Source: Planctomycetota bacterium (GTDB taxonomy: Bacteria > Planctomycetota > Phycisphaerae > Phycisphaerales > UBA1924). From it: 64,000 nucleotides of DNA. The DNA lies in assembly GCA_020831805.1 (NCBI GenBank), contig JAFIFX010000012.1:26172-90171 (forward strand), given 5' to 3'. Shown here in pieces: positions 35,978-44,310 of the stretch (the first letter of the stretch is position 1; each line of letters opens with the position of its first letter). The notes under the pieces are model-generated. The model saw nothing but the letters and a program-made list of their open reading frames with translations, was not told where the DNA came from and searched no databases. The position numbers and the translations under genes were made by a program.

Positions 35978-37519
35978 TTGAGCGACCGCGTCTGCTACAT
36001 CCAAAGAACCGACCGTGGTGCGCGGCTCGTGCGCGCCCGGCTGCTCGGCGAACGCTCGGATGAATCCTGGCTTGGTTCGGGCGGCGCAGACGCGGCGAGC
36101 GCCGAGCTGGCCGCGATCGAGGCCGGCGACTGGATCCGCGCCCGGCTGGCCGAGACACGCACGCCGAAACGGCTGGACACTCTCTGCCTGGATGTGGACG
36201 GGGCCGCGTGCTCGTGGGTCAAGGGCCGCGACGCCGACGCGGAGCTGATCCGCTCCGCGGTGGAGGGCGCCCAGATCTCGCCGGAGGGCGAGGACGCGCT
36301 CGAGCCGCTGCAGACGCACGGCGTGGCCGACCGGCTGCCGCGCCTCCCGCTGGAGGTCAGCTACGACCTGCTGGCCCGTGAAGAGGGCCAGGACCCGGAA
36401 GGGCGGGTCGCGGTCTTGGCCGCCCCGGACGCCCCGGCGCGGCTGCTGCTCGACCACATTGACGCCCTGGGTGTGCGCATCGAGCGGGTCATCACGCTCT
36501 GGCACGCGCTGGCCGAGGCGTGGGACCCCGGCGCGCGTGCCGCGCCGACCGAATCGGCGGACATCATCACCACCGAGCACCCCCCCGCCGCGATCGCCGC
36601 GATCGACCACGAGGGCGGGCGGATCGTGTGGGTGTGGTCGCACCGCGGGTCGCTGCTGGCCTGCGGGTCGATCCGGCTCAAGCGCGTCCGGCGCGAGAAC
36701 GACACCCACGAGGCCGAGGTCCACGAGCACGACATCGCCCGGCTGGCGGCCGACTGGCTCGGCTGGTCGGCCCAGTCCGGCGTGTGCCCGGCCCGGGTGG
36801 TGGTCGTGGGCCGTCCCGCGGCGAGCGGCATGGCCGCCGGCGAGATCGGCACCGCATTGACGCGCGCCTGGCCCGGGGCCCTGACGGACATCAACACCTG
36901 CGAGGACGCGGTCGGCGAGACGCTGCGCCAAACGCTCGACACGCGTCACATCGGCTCGTTCCACCCCCTGACCGAGCGGCCCACCCGCGTGCACCGCTCG
37001 GCGTACCGCTGGTCGGCGTTGACGCTGTGCGTGGTCGGGCTGTGCCTGTTCGTGCTGGCGGTGCTGCTCTTCGGGCGGGCGGGCGCGACCAACGACCGGC
37101 TGGAAACAGTCCGGACCGACCGGACGCAGATGCTCAATCAGATCGATCCGTCGCTGGTGTTCGAGACGTTCCCGACCCGGGTGATCGAGGAAGAGATCGC
37201 CGCGCTGGAACGGCGCACCGGACGCCTTGACGCGGAGAACATCCGCCCCGTGCTGCAGGAGCTGGAAACCCTCTCGTTCGTGCTGGCCATGCCGGGGATC
37301 ACGCTGACCGAGATCGAGGTCAACGACTCGATCGTGACCGTACGGGCCGCCCTGGGCAGCGTCGCCGAGGCCGAACAGCTCGATCAGGCGTTGCGCGGCA
37401 TCGGGGGCACGCAACTCCGCTGGGACGGGCCGACCTTCACCGAGACCGGGCGGGGTGAGCAGACCGTGGTCAACGCGACCTATGTGGCCCGGTGGGCGCA
37501 GCAGAGGACATCGCCATGA
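35978..37519 (+). CDS. GspL/PilM-like cytoplasmic-membrane protein
   Basis: This 513-aa protein appears to start at a TTG with a weak ribosome binding site. The first about 330 residues resemble an actin-like PilM/GspL fold (CLDVDGAACSWVKG, VSYDLLAREEGQD, AIAAIDHEGGRIVWVW). A single membrane helix (ALTLCVVGLCLFVLAVLLF) follows near residues 347-365, then a periplasmic ferredoxin-like part. It overlaps the next gene by four bases (ATGA). Confidence 0.75.
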   Translation: MSDRVCYIQRTDRGARLVRARLLGERSDESWLGSGGADAASAELAAIEAGDWIRARLAETRTPKRLDTLCLDVDGAACSWVKGRDADAELIRSAVEGAQISPEGEDALEPLQTHGVADRLPRLPLEVSYDLLAREEGQDPEGRVAVLAAPDAPARLLLDHIDALGVRIERVITLWHALAEAWDPGARAAPTESADIITTEHPPAAIAAIDHEGGRIVWVWSHRGSLLACGSIRLKRVRRENDTHEAEVHEHDIARLAADWLGWSAQSGVCPARVVVVGRPAASGMAAGEIGTALTRAWPGALTDINTCEDAVGETLRQTLDTRHIGSFHPLTERPTRVHRSAYRWSALTLCVVGLCLFVLAVLLFGRAGATNDRLETVRTDRTQMLNQIDPSLVFETFPTRVIEEEIAALERRTGRLDAENIRPVLQELETLSFVLAMPGITLTEIEVNDSIVTVRAALGSVAEAEQLDQALRGIGGTQLRWDGPTFTETGRGEQTVVNATYVARWAQQRTSP

Positions 37520-38082
37520 ACGGCCACCAGCGCATGAGCGATGACGACCGGTACGAGCTGGCCTCACTCGCCGAGGCGCGGGCGCGGTCCAACCGCCCCG
37601 GCCACCTGATTGCGATCGGGCTGCTGGTCGTGTTCGTCGGCCTGATGCTGGCCGCGTTCGCGTGGCGCGCCGACGCGGGGGCGGCCCGCCGCCTGGACGG
37701 CGCCGCCCGGGACATGGCCACGCTGCAGACCCAGGCCGAACGCCTGGCCGATCTCCGCTCCAGGATGGCCACCTCGCCCACCGAGGACCGCTACCGCGAG
37801 ATCCCCGACATCCTCACCCGCATCGGGACCATCTCGCGGGAGGCCGGGCTCGACTCCGTGCCGAGCGTGCCCACGCAACGCAACGATCCATTCACCAACG
37901 CCCGCCGCGTCAACTACACCTACACGAATGTCCGGGACGGCTCGCTCGAAGACCTGGTCGGCTGGACCGCCCTGGTCACCGAGCGCATCCCCGGCATGCA
38001 TGTGCGCAGCATCAGCATCCGGCCCCAGCCGAACGCCTGGTCCATGAATGTCACCTTCGCCCGCTTTGAACGCCTCGACTGA
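37516..38082 (+). CDS. GspM/PilO-like bitopic protein
   Basis: This 188-aa protein has a short cytoplasmic N-terminus, one membrane helix (LIAIGLLVVFVGLMLAAFAW, about residues 32-51), a heptad stretch, and a periplasmic domain (EIPDILTRIGTISREAGL, MHVRSISIRPQPNAWSMNVTF). That is the build of GspM or PilO. ATGA overlap with the GspL-like gene indicates the usual L-M pairing. Confidence 0.75.
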   Translation: MNGHQRMSDDDRYELASLAEARARSNRPGHLIAIGLLVVFVGLMLAAFAWRADAGAARRLDGAARDMATLQTQAERLADLRSRMATSPTEDRYREIPDILTRIGTISREAGLDSVPSVPTQRNDPFTNARRVNYTYTNVRDGSLEDLVGWTALVTERIPGMHVRSISIRPQPNAWSMNVTFARFERLD

Positions 38083-38142
38083 CACACCGACTGACCCACC
38101 GGAGGGCCCGCCGAACGGGCCCGCCGTAAGGAACACCGAACC

Positions 38143-38751
38143 ATGCGCACCGCACTCGTCCTGATCTCCGGCGTTCTGCTCGTGGCGGCGGGCCCGCTCG
38201 CCTGCTCGACCTCGCCCCGCCTGGCCGACCGCGGGCCGAACGCGGGTGAGGCTGCGGACCAGCTCGGGCGCCGCCGGGCCGAAGCGATCCGGCTGGCCCA
38301 GGAGGCCGAGCGATTTGAACGCAGCGACCCGCAGCGCGCCATCGACACCTACCGGCGCGCCCTGTCGATGGACGACACCCTGCACAACGCCTGGAACAAC
38401 CTCGGCACGCTGCTGATGGAGGAGGGCAACTACGCCGACGCCGTCGCCGCCTTCCAGGTCGCCGCCGACCTGATGCCCGTCGACCCCCGCCCGCATTACA
38501 ACATGGGCATCGCCTACCAGCGCAACGGGTGGGGCGAAGAGGCCTTCCGCCACTTCGCACTGGCCCTCGAGCGCGATCCGTCCCACCTCGCCTCCATGCG
38601 CGGCTTCGTCCGCGCCGCCGAGATGACCGGACGCGCCGACGACCGCATCATCCGCGTCATCAGCAGCGCCCTGCTCCGCGAGACCGACGAGCGCTGGCGG
38701 GCCTACCTCCAGCGCCAGCGCTACCGCGTCGAGGCCCTGCTGGACAACTGA
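38143..38751 (+). CDS. TPR lipoprotein
   Basis: This 202-aa protein has a lipoprotein signal (VLISGVLLVAAGPLACS) and at least three tetratricopeptide repeats (SDPQRAIDTYRRALSMDDTLH, AWNNLGTLLMEEGNYADAVAAF, PHYNMGIAYQRNGWGEEAFRH). It may act as a pilotin-like or assembly lipoprotein for the secretion operon it closes, as PilF/PilW does. This role is inferred only from position and build. Confidence 0.85.
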   Translation: MRTALVLISGVLLVAAGPLACSTSPRLADRGPNAGEAADQLGRRRAEAIRLAQEAERFERSDPQRAIDTYRRALSMDDTLHNAWNNLGTLLMEEGNYADAVAAFQVAADLMPVDPRPHYNMGIAYQRNGWGEEAFRHFALALERDPSHLASMRGFVRAAEMTGRADDRIIRVISSALLRETDERWRAYLQRQRYRVEALLDN

Positions 38752-38774
38752 CCATCCGCCCGTGATCGGCGGCG

Positions 38775-39569
38775 TCAGAACCGCAGGTGCGCGGGCTTCT
38801 GGTCCGGGCCGCGATCGTTCCTGATCCGGCGGATCATCTCGATGTCGCCCGGGCGGGTGATCTTGATGTTCCGCGGGTCGCCCGACACCGCCACCACCCG
38901 CTCGCCCAACCGCTCGACCAGCCCGGCGTCGTCCGTGCTGGACAGGTCGCCCTGGGCGTAGGCCCGGATCAGCAGCGATCGCTCGAACACCTGCGGCGTC
39001 TGGGCCAACGCCAGACCGGCGCGGTCGAGCGTGCCGGCGACGGCGTGCAGACGGGGCTTCTCCTGCTCGCCCAGGATCGACGCGAGCGGGTCGGCGCGGT
39101 CGTCGGCCACCGGGTCACCCAGCCGCTTGACGGTGCTGTCGATCTCGAGCACCGGGATCACCGCGTCGAAACGGGACGCGGCGTCAAGCACGCGGTCGAT
39201 CAGCTCCGCCGGGCAGGCCGGACGGGCGGCGTCGTGGACCGCGATGTGGGTCGCCCCCTCCGGTACGGCGTCGAGCGCGGCCCGGACCGTCTCCCAGCGG
39301 TGCGTCGCCCCCCCGGGCACGATGGTCGCGCCGAGCAGCGAGAGCGTGTCGGCGTGGCGTTCGCGGAAGGCGTCCATGGCCGCGGGGTCGTGCGGGCCGG
39401 CGACGATGATCGACTCGGTCTCGGGGCGGGTGTGGAACAGCTCCACCGTGCGCTGGAGCACGGTCCGACCGCCGAGGTCCTCATCGAGCTTGGACCGCCC
39501 GCCGAGCAGCGGGTCGGCGTTGAAACGCCGGGACGAACCGGCGGCGGGGATGATGACGGTCAGCCTCAT
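38775..39569 (-). CDS. ispD: 2-C-methyl-D-erythritol 4-phosphate cytidylyltransferase
   Basis: This 264-aa enzyme of the MEP isoprenoid pathway joins MEP to CTP. The nucleotide loop is PAAGSSRRF (residues 9-17), and other motifs are VPGGATHRWETVRAAL, IAVHDAARPACP, QTPQVFERSLL and STDDAGLVERLG. The C-terminal GDPRNIKITRPGDIEM is typical. Some residues differ from the E. coli GxGxR loop but the fold signature is complete. The ATG at 39569 begins MRLTVIIPAAG. Confidence 0.94.
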   Translation of the reverse strand: MRLTVIIPAAGSSRRFNADPLLGGRSKLDEDLGGRTVLQRTVELFHTRPETESIIVAGPHDPAAMDAFRERHADTLSLLGATIVPGGATHRWETVRAALDAVPEGATHIAVHDAARPACPAELIDRVLDAASRFDAVIPVLEIDSTVKRLGDPVADDRADPLASILGEQEKPRLHAVAGTLDRAGLALAQTPQVFERSLLIRAYAQGDLSSTDDAGLVERLGERVVAVSGDPRNIKITRPGDIEMIRRIRNDRGPDQKPAHLRF

Positions 39570-39601
39570 GCCGGACGGTATGCACGCCGCGCGCGGCGCA
39601 G

Positions 39602-39632
39602 AAAAACGCCCCCGCGCCGGAGCGCGGGGGCG
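39602..39632 (-). terminator. Rho-independent terminator of the haloperoxidase gene
   Basis: An 11-bp stem CGCCCCCGCGC / GCGCGGGGGCG with a 4-base loop is followed on the minus strand by five T residues (A-run 39602-39606). It separates the haloperoxidase gene from ispD, both on the minus strand. Confidence 0.85.
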
Positions 39633-39659
39633 GTGCAAAAACCGGGTTGGCCTCCGGGC

Positions 39660-41852
39660 TTACGGGCAGCCGACGCTCCAGGCCTGGATGAAGGCCGCGA
39701 GGTCGAAGAAGTCCAGCGAGCGGTACGGCGGGGCGAGGTCGGCGATCATGTCGCCGGCGACGAACGCCTGGATGTAGGCGGAGAAGTCGTCGAAGTTGAT
39801 CACGCCGTCGGAGTTGTAGTCGGCCGGGCAGGACTTGAGTCCCATGAAGTAGCGGCGGGCCTCATGCACGGCGTCGGGGCCGATCTTCATGCCCATGTAA
39901 CGCCCCGGCAGGTCGTCCGCCGGGGGGTGGATGCCGCCCCAGATGCGCGAGAGCGAGGTCTGGTCGGAGGCGTCGCGGTAGCTGGCCCACTGCAGGTAGA
40001 TGTCCATGGACGGGCCCTGCTCGAACTCCAGGTAGTCGTTCTGGGGCGCGAGGAACTCACCCATGCCGCCGGGGAAGTAGGGCGAGCCGGTTACGAGGGT
40101 GAGCAGCTCCGCCGCGGTGCGCGAGTAGGTCGAGTGGCCGGAGACATAGCCCGCGAACGGGGGCGACACGAAGGTCGGGCGCTGGTACGGCCACCAGTTC
40201 TTGGCCAGGATCCAGCCGACGCCGGCGACATCGACATGCGGGTCGTCGATGTAGTCCGGGCCGCGCCAGGTGAATAGGGCGATCTCGCCCTCGGAGCCGG
40301 CGAGGTGCTCGTGGCGCTCGCCCGGCGCGGTGGACTCGGCGGTCACCAGTTCGATGTAGTCGGGGATAAGGTTGAAGCCGTCCGGGTGGTAGCTGGGCAG
40401 GTTCGGATCGGTCGCCTGGCCGAGTTCGGCGAGGTATCGGATGACGGAAACGGGGCGGGTGTAGTCGTAGTAACCCTTGACGGACCAGGCCGCGATGGCC
40501 GCGTCCTGCATGCCGCCGCCGAGTGTCAGGTACATTTTGACGTCGTACTCGTGCTGGTCGAGTTCGGGGCCGACGCCCATCCACCGGCGCTCGAACTGCG
40601 GGTGGTCCATGATGTAGTGAACAATCGAGTACCAGTGCCCGGGCGGGGTCTCCGAGTCGGGACCGTCGGCCCAGAACTCGGCGAGGATGCGCGTGTAGTC
40701 GCCCCGCGGCACCCACTGCTCGGGGTACGGCTCGCCCGTGACGGGGTTGAGCGGGTAACCCTGGTTGCCGGTGTCGCCGCTGAACCGGTCATAGAAGGTC
40801 TTCTCGCCTCCCAGCGGCGGCAGCGGCACGGTGTTGCCGATGACATTCGGCGAGATGTCCCACATCACGCCGTCGTCCGGGTCGAGGTGGCTGCCCCAGG
40901 TGGCGACCATCTCGAAGCCCCAGCGGAACAGGTCATTGGGGTCGTCCATCCACGGCGGGGCGCCAGGGTCGTGCCAGATCTTCCAGTCGTGCCCGTCGCG
41001 ATGCCGCACCGTCAGATCGTGATCGCGGATCGCGAAACCCTTCACCTCGCCCCACTCGGGCGACAGGAACGGCGGGTAGCCGCCGGGGAGCGGGTTGCCG
41101 TTCTGATCGACGAAGGTGGCCAGCGCGAGCGGCTGCCAGCGGTTGATGTCGATCAAGTCCGGGTTGCCCGGTTCGTCCATCAGCAGCGGCGGGTTGATCG
41201 GCTCATAGACCTGGTTGGAATAGCCGTTCTGCTCATTGGACCCGTCCGCGAAGCCGTAGGCGATGTACGACTGGGCGATGCGGTTGCCGAACGCCGCGGG
41301 CGAGTCGCCGGTGGTCCCGAAGAAAAACGGGTCCAGGCCCATCGCGATCATCAGGCTGTCCATCTCGGGGAAGATCTCGAAGATGCCCATCGAGAACTGG
41401 AAGCGGTGCTGCATGAGACGGTACACCGCGTAGGCGCTGGCGACGCGGCGCGCGTCGGCGATGTCGTTCGCGGTGAGCTTCTCGTGATGGACCACCTGGT
41501 CGGCGATGTCGTCGTACGCCGCCCAGACATCGTACAGCATGGCCGATGTGTGGTAGAGGTTGCGGGCGTGGATGGTCGGGCGGGCCAGATCGCGCCGGAT
41601 GGCGAAGAGGAGCATCTCCTTCCAGATCCGGGCCGCGGAGTGCGGCTCGCCGCGGAGGTTGTCCGCCCCGGCGAGGTACATCTCCGTCGGGGTCTGGGAG
41701 ACGCGCTGCATCACATGGCGAACAGGCTTGACGGGAGCGGCGTTATCGGACTGTGCGGTCGCCGCGGGGCGGGGCGAAGCCGGTCCGGCAGCGGTCAGCC
41801 CGGCCAGCACGATCATCGCCGCGGCGGCGGAGCCAAGGGGACGGATACGCAT
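39660..41852 (-). CDS. secreted vanadium-dependent haloperoxidase-like protein with GC-type dockerin
   Basis: This 730-aa protein has a signal peptide (SAAAAMIVLAGLTAAGPAS). The all-helical PAP2/haloperoxidase core contains YTRPVSVIRY (first Arg), PFAGYVSGHSTYSRTAAELL (Ser-Gly-His) and SRIWGGIHPPADDLPGRYMG (Arg...His). The last 55 residues contain two dockerin-like calcium repeats (ADYNSDGVINFDDFSAYI and SLDFFDLAAFIQAW) ending in VGCP. The ATG at 41852 has GAGAGGAT upstream. Oxidation of halides or phosphatase action are both possible for this superfamily. Confidence 0.9.
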   Translation of the reverse strand: MRIRPLGSAAAAMIVLAGLTAAGPASPRPAATAQSDNAAPVKPVRHVMQRVSQTPTEMYLAGADNLRGEPHSAARIWKEMLLFAIRRDLARPTIHARNLYHTSAMLYDVWAAYDDIADQVVHHEKLTANDIADARRVASAYAVYRLMQHRFQFSMGIFEIFPEMDSLMIAMGLDPFFFGTTGDSPAAFGNRIAQSYIAYGFADGSNEQNGYSNQVYEPINPPLLMDEPGNPDLIDINRWQPLALATFVDQNGNPLPGGYPPFLSPEWGEVKGFAIRDHDLTVRHRDGHDWKIWHDPGAPPWMDDPNDLFRWGFEMVATWGSHLDPDDGVMWDISPNVIGNTVPLPPLGGEKTFYDRFSGDTGNQGYPLNPVTGEPYPEQWVPRGDYTRILAEFWADGPDSETPPGHWYSIVHYIMDHPQFERRWMGVGPELDQHEYDVKMYLTLGGGMQDAAIAAWSVKGYYDYTRPVSVIRYLAELGQATDPNLPSYHPDGFNLIPDYIELVTAESTAPGERHEHLAGSEGEIALFTWRGPDYIDDPHVDVAGVGWILAKNWWPYQRPTFVSPPFAGYVSGHSTYSRTAAELLTLVTGSPYFPGGMGEFLAPQNDYLEFEQGPSMDIYLQWASYRDASDQTSLSRIWGGIHPPADDLPGRYMGMKIGPDAVHEARRYFMGLKSCPADYNSDGVINFDDFSAYIQAFVAGDMIADLAPPYRSLDFFDLAAFIQAWSVGCP

Positions 41853-42164
41853 TATTCGATCCTCTCTGAGAGGGGCCCACGAGTGCTGCCCGATGCCATC
41901 CACGAAACCCGGGCGGAACGGATGCAGAATATCAGAAATAATCTTGATGCAAAGCCGATTTCGGGGAAAACCATTCATCCAGCGGCCCAGGCACGCCCAA
42001 CGGTGCCTGGGGGGGATTTTGGCTGGGTTTGGCACGCCCCGGTAACCGGGCGGAGGAGCCGGGCCGTGTACTCCGGCCGGCCAGGCGTTGTGCGGGACGG
42101 GCTGAACCGGCGGGGGCCCGGCCGCGTAGAATCCCCTGCGGCTTGCCGCGTTCTTTGACAAGTT
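41853..42164. other. intergenic region between haloperoxidase and tmRNA
   Basis: The 312 bases hold a minus-strand AT-rich patch near 41925-41960 that may carry the haloperoxidase promoter, and the tmRNA promoter and leader at the right end. No protein gene is supported. Confidence 0.5.
42127..42132 (+). promoter_or_regulatory. putative -10 box of the tmRNA promoter
   Basis: TAGAAT lies 32 bases before the mature tmRNA 5' end, with GAACCG 17 bases upstream as a weak -35. A transcript starting near 42139 would have a leader of about 25 bases to be removed by RNase P. The leader contains the small hairpin GCGG-CTTG-CCGC. Confidence 0.35.
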
Positions 42165-42515
42165 GGGGCCGATATGGCATTCGACCGGATAGGGAAGGCT
42201 TGGTGTGGCGCGTCGAGGGGCGTGATGGCCTCGTAAAAATCACGCAAACACAATAACTGCCGAACCGCAGTTCGCAATGGCGGCCTGATAAGGCCTCCGA
42301 TCCCCTGCTTGACGCCCGATGAGGCGGGGGATCACGATCATCGGGCTGGTCAGCGCGTGGCGCCTCTTGGCGTGCTGGCGAGGAGGTTTCGAGCGGCTGG
42401 GCCAAAGCACAGGGCGTCGATCCCCGGTGCGAGGCCGAGATCAAACGATCGACTACACGCGTAGAAGCATCTTGCTGACTATCTCGGGACGGGGGTTCGA
42501 TTCCCCCCGGCTCCA
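42165..42515 (+). ncRNA. ssrA: tmRNA (ssrA), tag ANTITAEPQFAMAA
   Basis: The 5' end GGGGCCG (42165-42171) pairs with CGGCTCC (42508-42514), giving a 7-bp acceptor stem with the G3-U pair that directs alanine charging. The 5' segment has the tmRNA-like ATTCGAC. The T arm is GGGGG-TTCGATT-CCCCC near the 3' end, discriminator A at 42515. The tag frame runs from the resume codon GCA at 42244 to TGA-TAA at 42286-42291, encoding ANTITAEPQFAMAA. The 3' CCA is not encoded. tmRNA rescues stalled ribosomes by trans-translation with SmpB. Its 3' end is the attachment site of a 6.6-kb element. Confidence 0.95.
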
Positions 42516-43772
42516 TTTTTGGACGGGTTCTGACAGGTTGCGTCAGAACCCGTCTTTATGCGCCGATGTCGCGTGTTTTCAGGGGCTTGCGACGATTCGT
42601 CGTCGGCGTGGTTTGCGACACGCGAAGACGCATCGCGGCCTGCTGCGTCCAAAGCTTCTGTGCGCTTTTCTGTGTACTCCCCGGTTCCCATGAACGAGGG
42701 GAGTCTGCGGATGGCGTCGGCCTTGGGCAGTGCCTCGGTGTCTGTGTAGATCACATCCGTGAGCTGTGACGAGGTGTGGCGGTTGATCTCCATCGCGGTT
42801 CTTCGGTCGACGCCCGCATTGTGAAGCATGGTGACGAGGGTCCGGCGGAGGGTGTAGAAGGACGCGGGGCGGCCCAGGTGGTCGGTCTTCGGAATCCCGG
42901 CGGCTTCGAGGTCGGCGTTGAAGGTATGGTGGTTGGGCATGCCGTTAAAAAAAGACGCAGCCGGTAGCCAAGGCACTCGGATGGATGGAGCGGAGCTGGG
43001 ATACGGCCTCTTCGGTCAGAACGAGCGTCGAGGGACGCTTGTTCTTGGCAGATTCGCCCGGGAAGTAGATGTGCGGGGGGTTGGCTTCGAGGCGGACATC
43101 CAACCAGTTGAGCCGCTTGAGTTCGACATGGCGAAGCCCTGTGGTCACGGCAAGCAGGTATACCAAGCCTCGATGGGGTGGGGCGGCCGCGATCAGTCGG
43201 CGGACCTCGTCGACGCTGAGGGAGCGATGGTTGCCGCGGCTGCCCTTGGGGATCTGCGTCCGCTTGATGGACAGGAACAGATTGACCTCTATCCGGCGGC
43301 GATCGACGAGCCAGTTGGCGAACCCGCGGACGGCGTCGTGGAAGTGATTCTTCGTGGTCGGGCTGATGTCCTGGCGGTCGCGCCAGGCGATGAACGACTC
43401 CGGCGTCATGTCCTTGAGGATCTTCCAGCCGATCTCGGCTTGCAGCCGACGGAGACGGGCGCTGACCTGGCGGGTGTACTCCTTGGCCCGGCCGGTGGAG
43501 CGAAGATCGCGGAGATAGTCGTCGATGTGGTCGGACACAGGCTTTGTGGCGGCGTCCACGAGGGTTCTTGGCAGGACGAGGTTCGCCCGTTCCCGCTCCG
43601 CCTGATGGACAATTTCCGCGAGCCGCTTCTCGGCGATCCGCTTGTCCGTGGTCTTCAGAGACAGGCGGGTCGGTTTGGCGTCCCCGTCGAGCTTGTATTC
43701 GCCGTACCAGATGCGCGACTTGGTGAGCTTACCCTGTCGCTTCCGTTTTTGCTGGAATACGAACTGTCTCAT
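42479..43772 (-). CDS. int: tyrosine recombinase/integrase split by a +1 frameshift
   Basis: Two frames make one integrase of about 430 aa. The first runs from ATG 43772 (MRQFVFQQKRKRQ), with an AP2/SAM-like N-terminal domain and the start of the catalytic domain: TTGLRHVELKRLNW (Arg I) and AKNKRPSTL (Lys). It stops in TTT-TTT-TAA at a seven-T run (42947-42953). Skipping one T continues as NGMPNHHTFNADLEAAG, YTLRRTLVTMLHNAGVD (HxxR box with Tyr for His), INRHTS and the nucleophile in DVIYTDTEALP. The C-terminal tail reads antisense through attL into tmRNA. Its start overlaps the excisionase stop (ATGA). It may be a decayed gene, a sequence error, or slippage-dependent. Confidence 0.85.
42496..42517 (+). 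repeat. attL: 22-bp direct repeat at the tmRNA 3' end
   Basis: The 22 bases begin TTCGATTCCCCCC and end GGCTCCATT. They cover the T-loop, 3' T stem and 3' acceptor strand of tmRNA plus two bases. The identical sequence lies at 49080-49101 in the same direction. The pair delimits the integrated element. Confidence 0.92.
42522..42557 (+). terminator. element-borne terminator replacing that of tmRNA
   Basis: A perfect 13-bp stem GACGGGTTCTGAC / GTCAGAACCCGTC with a 7-base loop is followed by TTT. It starts 7 bases after the tmRNA 3' end, just inside the element. It can terminate tmRNA transcription now that the native terminator lies 6.6 kb away at 49109. Confidence 0.8.
42642..42675 (+). repeat. 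34-bp imperfect direct repeat, left element arm
   Basis: The sequence starts GCTGCGTC and ends CTTCTGTGCGCTTTTCTGTGT. It recurs at 49004-49037 with 31 of 34 identities in the same orientation. In the circular form the two copies would flank the att core, as arm-type integrase sites do. Both copies are also coding: integrase tail TEKRTEALDAA and small ORF TEKRTEAVDAA. Confidence 0.75.
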
Positions 43773-43987
43773 CGGACCACCTTGGTCTGCGAGCGGATGA
43801 ACCGATCTAGCTCGGCAACGGAGATGAGGGTTCTGCGACCGATCTTGACGCAATCGATCAAGCCTTCAGCGATACGGCGCTCCAAGGACCGGCGGCTGAT
43901 GGACAGCCGAGTGGCGGCCTCTTGGACGCTAATCAGATTTGTGGGGGTCATGTGTTCGCGTCCCTTGAGAGTCGTAGGAGGTGCCAT
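43769..43987 (-). CDS. xis: excisionase / helix-turn-helix DNA-binding protein
   Basis: This 72-aa protein has a MerR-like excisionase helix-turn-helix: ISVQEAATRLSISRRSLERRIAEGLIDCVKIGRRTLIS followed by ELDRFIRSQ. Such proteins direct integrase toward excision. The ATG at 43987 overlaps the regulator stop (TAATG); an ATG 12 codons later with AAGGGA upstream is an alternative start. Its stop overlaps the integrase start (ATGA), so expression is coupled. Confidence 0.88.
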   Translation of the reverse strand: MAPPTTLKGREHMTPTNLISVQEAATRLSISRRSLERRIAEGLIDCVKIGRRTLISVAELDRFIRSQTKVVR

Positions 43988-44310
43988 TACTCGCCCTCCT
44001 GCATCATCAGGTTTCGCACGGATTCAGATGGTCCCTTCCGACACCACTCCTCCCACTGCGGGGTGGCAACCCTGATGACGAGTTCGACCGGCCCGTCTTC
44101 ATCGTGCCATGACATTGATGAGAGCAGTGGGACGATGGCGGTCGGCATACCTTGGAAGCGGACCACCTCGACCTTGGGGTCTTTACTGAGGCTTCGACGG
44201 CAGAGGCGCTCGATCAACTCGGAGCGGCTGACGCCATCGGCTTTCGCCTGATTGTCGAGGTCCGCAAGGAGCCGTTCGTCGAGGGAAATCGAGGTCTTGA
44301 TCTTGGCCAT
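43987..44310 (-). CDS. ribbon-helix-helix regulator
   Basis: This 107-aa protein has an N-terminal RHH/CopG motif: KIKTSISLDERLLADLDNQAK followed by GVSRSELIERLCRRSL. The remaining about 60 residues (FQGMPTAIVPLLSSMSWHDE, VELVIRVATPQWEEW) are not recognised and may sense a ligand or partner. It is the first gene of the regulator-xis-int operon and lies only 6 bases from a strong promoter's -10 box, so its mRNA may be leaderless. It is a likely repressor of the element. Confidence 0.85.
   Translation of the reverse strand: MAKIKTSISLDERLLADLDNQAKADGVSRSELIERLCRRSLSKDPKVEVVRFQGMPTAIVPLLSSMSWHDEDGPVELVIRVATPQWEEWCRKGPSESVRNLMMQEGE

Noticed and set aside
42479..42520. Protein end reading GAGGNRTPVPR on the minus strand
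   Set aside because: It is the antisense of the tmRNA T arm and acceptor; it is read only because the integrase frame runs into attL, not a conserved domain.
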